A DNA stretch of 26,209 nt from a virus (IMGVR_UViG_3300030110_004035:9853-36061); one strand, 5' to 3'; numbered from the stretch's first letter, positions 1 through 7,325 are shown. Made by a program: numbers and translations. The notes: a model not told the origin generated them from the sequence alone.

Positions 1-236
1 GCAAGAGCCTTAATACGAGAATCGGGGAAGATTGGTAGAAATACAAGGCAGGTAAAAACAAGCATAGCAATAAGACTAACCCAAGCCATTCGTCTCTGTG
101 CATCAGCCTTCTCCTCCTGCATCTCCATTTCTTCAATCTTGGCTATAGCAGCCATTTCCTCATCTGTCACAATTCCATCTCCGTCTAAATCATACTTATT
201 GTACTCGGAGTCTTTTTGTAGCTTCTTCTGTGCCAT
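1..236 (-). CDS. EF-hand membrane protein, 3' end outside window
   Basis: The 78 visible residues begin MAQKKLQKDSEYNKYDLDGD. A canonical 12-residue EF-hand calcium loop runs from D16 to E27 (D16, D18, D20, I22, T24, E27 at the six ligand positions). A charged stretch rich in Glu, Met and Lys follows at about 28-49. One hydrophobic segment, about A51-F70, is a probable membrane helix. The ATG at 236 was chosen because it is the first start after the upstream stop, 5 nt downstream of the gp51-like frame; the ribosome binding site is weak. It is the last visible gene of the minus-strand late block. I recall small EF-hand plus transmembrane proteins of this style in marine T4-like phages, but their function is not established. 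A role in lysis or envelope interaction is only a guess. The C-terminus lies outside the window. Confidence 0.8.
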   Translation of the reverse strand, partial: MAQKKLQKDSEYNKYDLDGDGIVTDEEMAAIAKIEEMEMQEEKADAQRRMAWVSLIAMLVFTCLVFLPIFPDSRIKAL

Positions 237-241
237 CTATG

Positions 242-364
242 TTATCCATTTTGCTGTTCGTTGACTTTTTGTACATGGTCAAGTAGCATTTCAAAATAAA
301 TGTCACGTTCAAAAGGGTATAAATTTTCTATCTCTGTTATACTGTATTTATGATGCTGAGCCAT
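242..364 (-). CDS. gp51-like short frame (40 aa), probably the -1 frameshift extension of gp26
   Basis: A 40-codon frame reading MAQHHKYSITEIENLYPFER, then DIYFEMLLDHVQKVNEQQNG. The core (TEIENLYPFERDIYFEML) is an acidic, aromatic helix-like motif. It resembles the short proteins placed beside gp26 in marine T4-like phages and labelled baseplate hub assembly catalyst gp51; T4 gp51 itself is much longer (about 249 aa). The ATG at 364 has no visible Shine-Dalgarno sequence. The frame stays open upstream through the end of gp26 (no stop until 458-460) with no ATG, GTG or TTG in between. It is in the -1 frame relative to gp26, and a perfect slippery heptamer at 418-424 joins the two. I therefore think it is mainly made as the C-terminus of a gp26 fusion. 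The name gp51 is tentative. Confidence 0.62.
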   Translation of the reverse strand: MAQHHKYSITEIENLYPFERDIYFEMLLDHVQKVNEQQNG

Positions 365-411
365 GCTGAATATCTGTTGATAATAGACAGCCAGTGTTAT
401 ATGACTCAGCC

Positions 412-1113
412 CTATGAGAAAAAATCGTTTATACCTTGTAATACCTTCTTCTTTGTTTTAGTTTTACCATCAAGTTTAACTTTATACTTAACTTCCAACT
501 TTACTTTTGGCATTGCTTCAAAGTACTTTTGGATTTGAGCAAATGCATCTGCTGGAAATGAATTTATAAATTCTTCTTGTTCCTCTTGAGTAAAATCTTT
601 CATCTCTAGAGTTTCTTCATCATTATATACTTTAGCAATACATCTGGATATCATATCTAACGATGTTTCTAATCCACTTTCACCTTCCATAGCTAAAAGA
701 TCACCATAGTTTGGATATCTCATTTCAATACTTACGAGATCATTTAACTTGATCAATGATTCTTGTTCAGTGATTGCACACTCAACATCATTAAGATCAA
801 TCTCAATCTCTTCATATTTTTCAGTATCGTCATCAAAAACATTTACTTTTGCAAGATCAGAAACACTGTTTGCTCTCAGCTTCAAGAACAAGTATTCCGT
901 ATCAAAGCTAGTTAAGTTACTAATATCATAATCAATAACACAATTGTTTAGTACTTGAGTAATAGCATCCACGAAAACATTTGGTTCACCTGACTCCTGA
1001 GCCATCAGAAGTATCTTTTCTTCTTTCACAAGAAAAGGTCTGTACTTGATACTCTCTTGTGTTGATGGTACTGTCAGATCAAATGTAGGATGGTCAATCT
1101 TAGGTAGACCCAT
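412..1113 (-). CDS. 26: Baseplate hub assembly protein gp26-like
   Basis: A 233-aa acidic protein starting MGLPKIDHPTFDLTVPSTQE. It matches the T4 gp26-type baseplate protein family (T4 gp26 is about 208 aa). Recognition rests on the N-terminal P.IDHPTF...VPS..... Y RPFLVKEEK layout, which these proteins share with other phage tail chaperone-like proteins, and on position in the late tail cluster. In T4, gp26 acts in assembly of the baseplate hub. The start at 1113 is supported by GGAGATAAATT just before the ATG. The C-terminus is basic (KVKLEVKYKVKLDGKTKTKK) and ends in a Phe-rich sequence that overlaps a -1 slippery heptamer, so a longer fusion product is likely. It lies 16 nt downstream of gp54. 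Confidence 0.8.
   Translation of the reverse strand: MGLPKIDHPTFDLTVPSTQESIKYRPFLVKEEKILLMAQESGEPNVFVDAITQVLNNCVIDYDISNLTSFDTEYLFLKLRANSVSDLAKVNVFDDDTEKYEEIEIDLNDVECAITEQESLIKLNDLVSIEMRYPNYGDLLAMEGESGLETSLDMISRCIAKVYNDEETLEMKDFTQEEQEEFINSFPADAFAQIQKYFEAMPKVKLEVKYKVKLDGKTKTKKKVLQGINDFFS
418..424 (-). other. Putative -1 programmed frameshift site (T TTT TTC) in gp26
   Basis: On the minus strand the gp26 codons are GAT TTT TTC TCA TAG, with the stop at 414-412. T TTT TTC fits the X XXY YYZ slippery rule in the correct gp26 frame. A one-base backward slip places the ribosome on TTT TTT, then CTC ATA GGG CTG. That frame stays open for 18 codons before the ATG of the 40-aa gp51-like frame and ends at 242. 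The fusion would be 290 aa: 232 gp26 residues, 18 junction residues and 40 gp51-like residues. Frameshifting of this type joins lambda G and T and similar tail assembly genes. I found no convincing stimulatory structure by eye. Confidence 0.6.
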
Positions 1114-1129
1114 AATTTATCTCCATAGT

Positions 1130-1963
1130 TTAAAATAATTTTTGTCCACCAGCTAAGTTTAATGCTTGTAACACTGTTGATGCTGGTGTTGAACTTGCTA
1201 GTCTATTAATAACACCCAATCCGTTTCTAATGCTAGCTAAGAAACCTCCAGAAGTAGATGTGTTGACATCTGGGCCTTCAAGAGTGTTCATTGTATAGTA
1301 TCTGTATGTAAAGTTAATAGCTACTGAAGCAAATGAATCGTTTTCTGCCCAAGCTAGTGATACATCTCCAATTTGCATTGGGAATGCTTCATGTAGTGTA
1401 TATTTTAAAAAGTTGTTATGTGTTTGGTCATACAATAGGATATCAATAGTAGAAATGTATTGATCTCTGAATCCAATGTTGAACAATGGAACTCCTCTTT
1501 GAGATGATGCTCCTTCTGATCCTTTCGTTCCATTTGTATAAAATAAATATTCAAACCACTCGTTAAAATATGTAAGAGGTTGGCCATTGTTACCAACAAA
1601 GAAAGTTAAAGTAACATCTGGCATAACAGCACCTGTTATTCTTCTATCTTCTGTTCCATAACCAAGACGTCTGTGAGGTTGAACTGTTATCATTTTACCA
1701 GGTAACGTAGCTGAGCTAACCAGGAACTTAGAAGGTTCATCCCTATTTTCTGTTATACATAATGGATTGGTACATTGAACAAGAAATAGATTGGGTCTCA
1801 TCAACCCATTAGTTTCAGTTATCTGTGACTTTAATCTTTGTACATTAAACTGTGCTTGTGCACCATCTCGGCCTCTACCAGTAATGCCATCAAAAGCATT
1901 CAGAGCAGTGTTTATACCACCTAGTCCGGTTCTAATATTATTAACTATATTGTTAAAAGCCAT
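1130..1963 (-). CDS. 54: Baseplate-tail tube initiator gp54-like
   Basis: A 277-aa protein related to T4 gp54 (about 320 aa), the tube-like protein on which tail tube polymerisation begins above the baseplate hub. The central part, about residues 55-215 (PNLFLVQCTNP...FLVSSATLPGKMITVQPHR...RRITGAVMPDVTLTFFVG...WFEYLF), has the alternating hydrophobic pattern of the gp19/gp54 tube fold, including the SATLPG loop and the aromatic WFEYLF helix. The first 40 residues and last 45 residues are Gly/Ala/Ser-rich and low in complexity. The ATG at 1963 directly follows the TAA of the preceding 182-aa gene, so translation is probably coupled. gp48, its partner at the baseplate-tube junction, lies on the opposite strand at 2973. 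A swap of the gp48/gp54 names is possible but less likely given lengths and motifs. Confidence 0.77.
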   Translation of the reverse strand: MAFNNIVNNIRTGLGGINTALNAFDGITGRGRDGAQAQFNVQRLKSQITETNGLMRPNLFLVQCTNPLCITENRDEPSKFLVSSATLPGKMITVQPHRRLGYGTEDRRITGAVMPDVTLTFFVGNNGQPLTYFNEWFEYLFYTNGTKGSEGASSQRGVPLFNIGFRDQYISTIDILLYDQTHNNFLKYTLHEAFPMQIGDVSLAWAENDSFASVAINFTYRYYTMNTLEGPDVNTSTSGGFLASIRNGLGVINRLASSTPASTVLQALNLAGGQKLF

Positions 1964-2512
1964 TTATATCTTACCTATTGTGTCACTAAACACTTTACCC
2001 TTTGAACTACCAGAAAATCTTTCCGTTGGTAGGAAAATAGCCAGATTCCATTCATCAGGATACACTTGCACAAATCTAGACTTTATATGGCTATTTAGAT
2101 ACCTTTTGATACATGGTTTATAGTATTTAAGTCTTGAAGCCATTGCAATTGCTTCTCCTACACTATTATCTGTCATACGGTCAAATAATCTAGCTCTAAG
2201 TAAAGGAGGAAGATAGTGAAGATTCATACCATAGAAACCATCTGATGTTCCTCCAGTATAAAAGATAAGAGGAAACCTATCAAAGTATGGTAGCTTAGCT
2301 TTGGTCTTAGCATCATATATAAACATATTTAAAGTACCAGGGTTTGGTCTAGCAGACAACCTGGTCTTATTATCTGGGTCAGGTCTCAATAATCTACCAG
2401 GAGATATTGATCTATCCAAATTAGTACGAAGCCAATCTCTAGCATCAGCTGCATTATTTCTAATCTCAGCCGGTGCTCTGTTAAGAAGATCCGTAAAGAT
2501 ATAACTTGCCAT
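1964..2512 (-). CDS. Conserved T4-type virion protein beside gp4 (possible gp2 DNA end protector homologue)
   Basis: A 182-aa protein beginning MASYIFTDLLNRAPAEIRNN. The conserved-looking core at about 60-118 reads GTLNMFIYDAKTKAKLPYFD, RFPLIFYTG and GFYGMNLHYLPPLLRARLFD. I recognise this LPYFDRFPL...GMNLHYLPP pattern from T4-like marine phages, where it has been labelled variously as DNA end protector (gp2) or as a structural protein. In T4, genes 2, 3 and 4 are neighbours and act in head completion and tail joining, and here the gene is one base from gp4 (shared A of TAATG at 2512). The family-level match is fairly firm, the function is not. A gp3-type tail completion protein is the main alternative. 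Confidence 0.6.
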   Translation of the reverse strand: MASYIFTDLLNRAPAEIRNNAADARDWLRTNLDRSISPGRLLRPDPDNKTRLSARPNPGTLNMFIYDAKTKAKLPYFDRFPLIFYTGGTSDGFYGMNLHYLPPLLRARLFDRMTDNSVGEAIAMASRLKYYKPCIKRYLNSHIKSRFVQVYPDEWNLAIFLPTERFSGSSKGKVFSDTIGKI

Positions 2513-2955
2513 TAGACACCTAATTCTTTCTCTGTCATTATTTTAAACTTCCAACCTCTATCCTTGCAATATTCGTTAGCAGCTTTCCACTTTGCTTCGT
2601 TAACTCCCCAAGTCTTAACCTCATTCAAGTACCTTCTACTTATTCTACCAGTCTTAGTTTTGTTTTTGTTCTTAATATCTGGCGGCCTCGTTTGTTTATA
2701 AGGTTTAACTTCAATAAGGACACATCCACCAGTTTTTCTTTTGATCCAAAAGTCTGGAAAGTATCTATGCACTCTACCATCGATTGGACTCTTATAAGGT
2801 ATACAAAACTCTTCACTTGCCCACCGAAGGATGTCCTTATGTTCATCTAAATAGATCATAAGTTTGAGCTCCCACGAACTCCTATAAATAATATTAGTGG
2901 GATCCCCGTTATATTTATTCGGGTGTTTTGGTTTGTATTTGCCTTTGTAACTCAT
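2512..2955 (-). CDS. 4: Head completion protein gp4-like, PD-(D/E)XK nuclease-like
   Basis: A 147-aa protein beginning MSYKGKYKPKHPNKYNGDPT, very close in style to T4 gp4, which completes the filled head before tail joining. It shows a PD-(D/E)XK-like active-site layout: E29 in SSWELK, D68 in RYFPDFWI, and E82-V-K84 in LIEVKPYKQ, followed by a basic KNKNKTKTGRISRR stretch. The start at 2955 is chosen because MSYKGKYKPK matches the T4 N-terminus; an in-frame ATG at 2994 would add 13 residues and overlap gp48 on the other strand. A TATAAATA octamer on this strand ends 5 nt upstream of the ATG, so a transcript from it would have almost no leader. It is the first gene of the minus-strand block and overlaps the next gene by one base. 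Confidence 0.83.
   Translation of the reverse strand: MSYKGKYKPKHPNKYNGDPTNIIYRSSWELKLMIYLDEHKDILRWASEEFCIPYKSPIDGRVHRYFPDFWIKRKTGGCVLIEVKPYKQTRPPDIKNKNKTKTGRISRRYLNEVKTWGVNEAKWKAANEYCKDRGWKFKIMTEKELGV
2883..2890 (+). promoter_or_regulatory. T4-late-promoter-like octamer, plus strand, upstream of gp48
   Basis: An exact TATAAATA on the plus strand, inside the gp4 gene, 83 nt upstream of the gp48 start. Transcription from it would enter the long plus-strand baseplate operon beginning at 2973 with a leader of about 75 nt. It is oriented correctly for the divergent arrangement and pairs with the octamer at 2961-2968 on the other strand. Chance occurrence is possible in AT-rich DNA. Confidence 0.35.
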
Positions 2956-2960
2956 GAGGA

Positions 2961-2968
2961 TATTTATA
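2961..2968 (-). promoter_or_regulatory. T4-late-promoter-like octamer, minus strand
   Basis: Read on the minus strand, these bases are TATAAATA, the T4 late promoter -10 consensus (used with gp55 sigma and the gp33/gp45 system in T4). They sit in the 17-bp gap between divergent gp4 and gp48. With T4 geometry the transcript would begin at about 2955, the A of the gp4 start codon. The exact match and divergent location support a promoter. The AT-rich context and absent leader count against it. Confidence 0.35.
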
Positions 2969-2972
2969 AGAG

Positions 2973-3962
2973 ATGACTGCATTCGGAAGATCATCAGTTA
3001 AAAGAGCAGAGACAGCTCAATCTATTGCTGATGCAAAAGCAGCAAGTAGATTCAGTGGAGATTACTTTGTATATCCACAAGACTTGTCTGCAGATTATTG
3101 TTTTTCAATTAAAATGCAAAGTTATAAGTTTGCTGTAAAAAAAGAAAAACAAACAGAAGTAGGTACTCATTATTTTTTACCTATACCTTCATCAATTACT
3201 GATAACTTTGGTATAAATTATACAACACCCGAGTTAGGTGCTATTGGAGGAGCTATTGCTGCAGCTGGAATGGCTGTAGGTCAAAATTTAGCTGCTGCTG
3301 GTTCTGCTAGAGAAATGGGTACAGCTTTTACTAAAAGTGTTGCAGGGTTAGCTTCTAGTGCTATGGATGCTGCTAAACAAGCTGATGGTGGTTCTGTATT
3401 AGCAGCTGTAAATGCAGCTGTTGGTGGTGAAGGAAAGGTTGGTGGAACATTGAGTGCATTCTTAGGAGAGGTTCCAAACCCTAACGTAACAGCTTTCTTC
3501 AAGGGTGTTGAGTTAAAGAACCATTCATTTACTTGGGAGTTGTATCCTCAATCTCAAGAAGAATCAAAAACTTTACATAACATGATTAACAAGATGAGAA
3601 TGGATTCGTTACCAGAGAGAGTAACTAAAACTGTTTCTACAAGCACAGACAAAGATGCAAAAAAAGCTAAGATATCTCCATTTTTAAAATATCCAATGGA
3701 AGCTCATGTTTCAATTACTACTAGAGGTGCTCAGAATACAATAATTTTTAAGCCAGCTTTTATTACAACACTTAGTGTTAACTATGCACCAAATGGTCCA
3801 GCATTTTTAGAAAATGGACAACCAGCTGGTGTAACTCTTACATTAGGATTCAAAGAGCAAGATATCTGGACTAAAGGTGATTATGGTAGTACTGGTGCAA
3901 ATGAATCATCTGGTGCAGCCAGAGAAATGGGCTTGACAGCCCAAAACGGTATCTCCACTTAA
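2973..3962 (+). CDS. 48: Baseplate tail tube cap gp48-like
   Basis: A 329-aa protein (T4 gp48 is about 364 aa) beginning MTAFGRSSVKRAETAQSIAD. In T4, gp48 sits on the hub and, with gp54, forms the platform for tail tube assembly. Residues about 45-75 (DYCFSIKMQSYKFAVKKEKQ, then HYFLPIPSSITDNFG) and about 168-285 (FKGVELKNHSFTWELYPQSQ, then ESKTLHNMINKMRMD) have the gp48/tube-like pattern; HSFTWEL.PQS.EES..L and YPMEA are typical of this family in marine T4-like phages. A long Ala/Gly-rich segment at about 88-160 interrupts the two halves and looks like a helical insertion. ATAAGAG precedes the ATG. It is the first gene of the plus-strand block. Confidence 0.77.
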   Translation: MTAFGRSSVKRAETAQSIADAKAASRFSGDYFVYPQDLSADYCFSIKMQSYKFAVKKEKQTEVGTHYFLPIPSSITDNFGINYTTPELGAIGGAIAAAGMAVGQNLAAAGSAREMGTAFTKSVAGLASSAMDAAKQADGGSVLAAVNAAVGGEGKVGGTLSAFLGEVPNPNVTAFFKGVELKNHSFTWELYPQSQEESKTLHNMINKMRMDSLPERVTKTVSTSTDKDAKKAKISPFLKYPMEAHVSITTRGAQNTIIFKPAFITTLSVNYAPNGPAFLENGQPAGVTLTLGFKEQDIWTKGDYGSTGANESSGAAREMGLTAQNGIST

Positions 3963-3973
3963 TAGAGGTTTTA

Positions 3974-4498
3974 ATGCTTACTACATTTTTTCCACAAACA
4001 ACATTTAAAGGTAGATCAATTGTTGATATCACCAAGAATGTGAAACTAGGTGAGATAATTGGTAACCAAGCATTTACTTTACAAAATTTTACTGTTAAGT
4101 ATGACCAAAGACCAGAAGATGTTGCATTCAATTACTATGATGATGTTAAGTTAGGTTGGCTGGTTTTATTACCAAATGTTTTTCTTGATCCTTATTATGA
4201 ATGGCCTTTATCACAAAGAAACTTTGAATCGTGGATGAAAAAGAAATATGGTAGTTTAGCTGCAGCTCAAGCAGAAATATTATTTTATGAACACACATCT
4301 AAGAATATAACAATATCAAAAGATACCTTTGATCACAATGCTTCTTTATCTTACATTAATGGTGGTGACTATAGTTCTGTTGATGCGCTCACATATTACG
4401 ATAGAGTTAATGATAACAAGAAACATATTAAACTTATAGATAAAGGTTTTGTTCCATCAATAATATCACAGCTGAAAGACTTGTTTCCGGATAGTTAA
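3974..4498 (+). CDS. 53: Baseplate wedge protein gp53-like
   Basis: A 174-aa protein (T4 gp53 is about 196 aa) starting MLTTFFPQTTFKGRSIVDIT. The diagnostic segment is RPEDVAFNYYDDVKLGWLVL, then LPNVFLDPYYEWPLS (about residues 47-80). It aligns by eye with the T4 gp53 section RPEELAHAIYGD..LYWVLL..N..YDPYYGW. In T4, gp53 joins wedges to each other and to the hub late in baseplate assembly. The C-terminal part (about 85-174) is less conserved. AGAGG, 5 nt before the ATG, gives a good ribosome binding site. The stop is one base from the next start. Confidence 0.85.
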   Translation: MLTTFFPQTTFKGRSIVDITKNVKLGEIIGNQAFTLQNFTVKYDQRPEDVAFNYYDDVKLGWLVLLPNVFLDPYYEWPLSQRNFESWMKKKYGSLAAAQAEILFYEHTSKNITISKDTFDHNASLSYINGGDYSSVDALTYYDRVNDNKKHIKLIDKGFVPSIISQLKDLFPDS

Positions 4499-4499
4499 T

Positions 4500-5834
4500 A
4501 TGGTTGATATACCCAGTGTACCAAATGTTCAACAACTTTCTATTGTTGCTGTAGATGCTACAGGGCAGCTTGTTGAAATAGATGACTTGTCAGATCAATA
4601 TATTAACTGTGTATTAAAGCAAAGTTTATTCTCACCTGAAATACATTTAGTAATTACTCTTTCAGAATCTAAGGGTTCGTTGACTAGATTTAATAAAGTT
4701 GGATATCAAGGACAAGAGTTTGTATTTCTAAAGTTTACAAATAGTTTAGATACAGATCAAGAAAATCTAATCACTATGCAATTTTGGGTTGAAAAGATAT
4801 CAGGGATTAATGTTGAACAATCAAAACAATCATCAGCATTTATACTTCATTGTGTATCTAAAGAAGGGTTGATAAATGGTATACAAGGTGTAAATCAATC
4901 TTTTAATAGTACATATACAGATGCTGTAGAGAAAATTTTTCGAAACTATATTGAAGTACCTACAAAGGGATACTTTAAAAGTTTACAATCACAAAATTTT
5001 TGGACAATACCTTCTTATACTAAGCCACCTGAATCACCAAGTGATATAACAAATAAATTTATTGTACCTGGATTGAATCCATATAAAGCTATTGAATTTT
5101 GTGCAAGAAGAAACTATGAGCGATATGGTCAAGAAAAATATAAAGGTGCTTCATGGAGTTTTTATGCTGATTGGAACCATACTTTTCGTTTTGAAAATCT
5201 TGAGCATCTTATAAAACAAGGAAAAGAAGATCCAATTGAGTTGTATATGGCAGCATTACCAGATAGTTCTGAATCAAATCCAGAAGATAAAATTAAAGAA
5301 ATGAATAAAATAGAACCTCTGGATAATAGATACAATACATTTGAAGGTGTATATCATAATACCGTTACAGCTGTTGATTACTATGGAAAACGATGGAAGA
5401 ACACTAGTTTTAATATTATTGGTAATGAAAGTGAATTTCAAAAACTTGGTAAAAGAATTGCATTAGATAAAGATTGGCTAAACACTTTTGTAAAAGATAG
5501 TCAACACTCACAGTTATTTTTTAAAGATACAACAAAGTTTAATGCCCCTGCATCACAAAACTATGAAGATATTCTTACAAAAAGAAGATATTTCTTTTCA
5601 AGTTTATACAATACGAGATGTGAGATCATATTAGAAGGTAGAAATGATATAACTGCTGGGCAAGTGGTAAACATAGACATGCCAGAAGCATCTGCTAATG
5701 AAGATGAACCAACAAGAGCAGAAACAAAATTCAGTGGATATTGGTTAATTGATTCTGTAGTTCATTCGTGGAGCCAAGCAGAACATAATACAAGATTGAC
5801 ATTACTTAAAGATACACCAACCAACGTAGGATAG
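4500..5834 (+). CDS. Baseplate hub protein, gp27-like
   Basis: A 444-aa protein beginning MVDIPSVPNVQQLSIVAVDA. T4 gp27 (391 aa) is the trimeric hub ring that holds the gp5 spike. The N-terminal half shows the hub barrel pattern (SLFSPEIHLVITLSES...FVFLKFTNS...LITMQFWVEKI...SAFILHCVSKEGLING), and the middle contains the phrase PGLNPYKAIEFCARRNYERY typical of hub proteins that recruit a spike. The C-terminal half (SSLYNTRCEIILEGRNDITAGQVVNIDMPE...SGYWLIDSVVHSW) matches the second barrel and the xxGxWLVxxVxH motif of gpD/gp27-like hubs. Its place directly before gp5 and after gp53 supports the call. Direct sequence identity to T4 gp27 is probably low, so the symbol is left blank. Confidence 0.72.
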   Translation: MVDIPSVPNVQQLSIVAVDATGQLVEIDDLSDQYINCVLKQSLFSPEIHLVITLSESKGSLTRFNKVGYQGQEFVFLKFTNSLDTDQENLITMQFWVEKISGINVEQSKQSSAFILHCVSKEGLINGIQGVNQSFNSTYTDAVEKIFRNYIEVPTKGYFKSLQSQNFWTIPSYTKPPESPSDITNKFIVPGLNPYKAIEFCARRNYERYGQEKYKGASWSFYADWNHTFRFENLEHLIKQGKEDPIELYMAALPDSSESNPEDKIKEMNKIEPLDNRYNTFEGVYHNTVTAVDYYGKRWKNTSFNIIGNESEFQKLGKRIALDKDWLNTFVKDSQHSQLFFKDTTKFNAPASQNYEDILTKRRYFFSSLYNTRCEIILEGRNDITAGQVVNIDMPEASANEDEPTRAETKFSGYWLIDSVVHSWSQAEHNTRLTLLKDTPTNVG

Positions 5835-5837
5835 AAC

Positions 5838-7325
5838 ATGACGACACTTAATGAGTCAACAGATACATTACAATCACTTCAACACTTTGTTGGTGTTGTT
5901 GAGGACCGTAATGATCCTTTGAGTCTTGGAAGATGCCGTGTGAGAGCTTTTGGTATTCACACAGAAGACAAGGCTATGATTCCAACTGAAGACTTACCAT
6001 GGGCAACTCCTGTTATGCCATTCAACAGTGCTTCTATTAGTGGTATTGGTATAAGTCCAACTGGACCTGTTGAAGGTACATGGGTTGTTGGAATGTTTCT
6101 TGATGGCATTCACATGCAACAACCTATTATTCTTGGAACATTAGTTGGTCAACCAATGGAGAAGTTATCTAGTGGAGTTGGCTTTTCTGATCCTTCTGGT
6201 AGATATCCTAAAGAGAAATATCTAAAACAAAGTGATGTAAACAAACTTGCAAGAGGTGAAGCAGCTTGGGGTGAAGAATCGTTAGCTCAAAAACAAGTAG
6301 GAAGATCAACTGAAATACCAACAGCTGTACCTCCAATTGTTGAGGAAGTTAGACCTCTTGATACAGCGCAAGAGATAATGTTAGGCAAGGGTCCAAAATT
6401 TGATAAAACAGGTGCGCCAATTGGACATCCAAAGGATAATGTGCATGCACCTCCTGGAACTTTTTATTTTAGAAACAGATGGGATGAACCTAATCCTAGA
6501 GTTGGAGGACAAGGAGGTAGTACAAGTTTCATTGACGATGAAGCCAAAGGACAGCCTTGGGAAGGTAGATCTGGAACACCTCCAAACAAGTCTGCATATC
6601 CTCTTAACCATACCTACACTACTGAGTCTGGTCATGTTATGGAATATGATGACACAGAAGGTGCAGAGAGAATCCATCAATACCATATGAAAGGTACTTT
6701 CTATGAGATACAACCTGATGGATCAAGAGTTACAAAAGTAGTTGGGGATGATTATGAGATCTTTATGAAAGGTAAGAATGTAGTTGTCGAAGGCAATATG
6801 AACCTTACTGTAAAAGGAGATGTTAGATTATTTGTAGAAAAGAATTTATATCAAGAAGTAAAAGGTGATTATCATTTACGTGTAGATGGTGATATGGTCA
6901 CTAAGATTACTGGTAATGAACAAAAGGTTATACTTACTAACAAAGCTACACAGATTAATGGTAACAGAAGTACGAGAATAACTGGCAATGATAAACATGA
7001 GACAGTTGGTGATACAGCAAATTTATACAAAGGTACATCTAATACAATTCATCAAAACAACGTTGATTTGAACATTACTGGATTTGAAAGAAGAAAAATA
7101 TCTAAGTCGTTTACTTGTTCTACTGCTGGTAATACTAACTTTGTTGTTGGTAGTAACTATAATGTCAAAGCAGTAAGTAACGTCAATATTCATACAGAAT
7201 CTGGTTTAAACATGGATTCATCTGCAGATACAACTATTGATACACCAACTAACTTCTTAGTAGGTACAAACACAAAACCTGGCCAAGCTACTGTTGAAGC
7301 TGGTAGAATAGACTTAAACCCATGA
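5838..7325 (+). CDS. 5: Baseplate central spike gp5-like, no lysozyme domain
   Basis: A 495-aa spike protein. Residues about 12-105 form an OB-fold domain as in T4 gp5 and VgrG (VGVVEDRNDPLSLGRCRVRA, LPWATPVMPF, GTWVVGMFLDG, QPIILGTLVG). A linker region follows to about 262, then GHVMEYDDTEGAERIHQYH. Residues about 290-480 form a beta-helical spike of short strands alternating with Gly/Asn turns (GKNVVVEGNMNLTVKGDVRL, GDYHLRVDGDM). T4 gp5 (575 aa) has a lysozyme domain between OB-fold and helix; here that interval holds only a Pro/Gly-rich linker with no Glu-Asp-Thr lysozyme motif. The protein forms the membrane-piercing needle. TAGGATAG precedes the start. Its stop overlaps the next start as ATGA. 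Confidence 0.85.
   Translation: MTTLNESTDTLQSLQHFVGVVEDRNDPLSLGRCRVRAFGIHTEDKAMIPTEDLPWATPVMPFNSASISGIGISPTGPVEGTWVVGMFLDGIHMQQPIILGTLVGQPMEKLSSGVGFSDPSGRYPKEKYLKQSDVNKLARGEAAWGEESLAQKQVGRSTEIPTAVPPIVEEVRPLDTAQEIMLGKGPKFDKTGAPIGHPKDNVHAPPGTFYFRNRWDEPNPRVGGQGGSTSFIDDEAKGQPWEGRSGTPPNKSAYPLNHTYTTESGHVMEYDDTEGAERIHQYHMKGTFYEIQPDGSRVTKVVGDDYEIFMKGKNVVVEGNMNLTVKGDVRLFVEKNLYQEVKGDYHLRVDGDMVTKITGNEQKVILTNKATQINGNRSTRITGNDKHETVGDTANLYKGTSNTIHQNNVDLNITGFERRKISKSFTCSTAGNTNFVVGSNYNVKAVSNVNIHTESGLNMDSSADTTIDTPTNFLVGTNTKPGQATVEAGRIDLNP

Noticed and set aside
345-352. CATAAATA on the minus strand upstream of the EF-hand gene
   Set aside because: A one-base mismatch to the late octamer inside a coding frame. 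Too weak to annotate, though its orientation is right.
405-418. CTCA...TGAG hairpin after the gp26 slippery site as a stimulator
   Set aside because: Only four base pairs and overlapping the last base of the heptamer, too close to act as a usual frameshift stimulator.
412-424. Sequencing error in the T/A run at the end of gp26
   Set aside because: Not fully excluded. But the run forms an exact slippery heptamer in frame, and gp26 already has a plausible full length, so a real signal is more likely than a broken gene.
350-538. Plus-strand open frame opposite gp26 with a hydrophobic stretch
   Set aside because: It has no ribosome binding site and lies opposite gp26 and the gp51-like frame, so it is best explained as a shadow.
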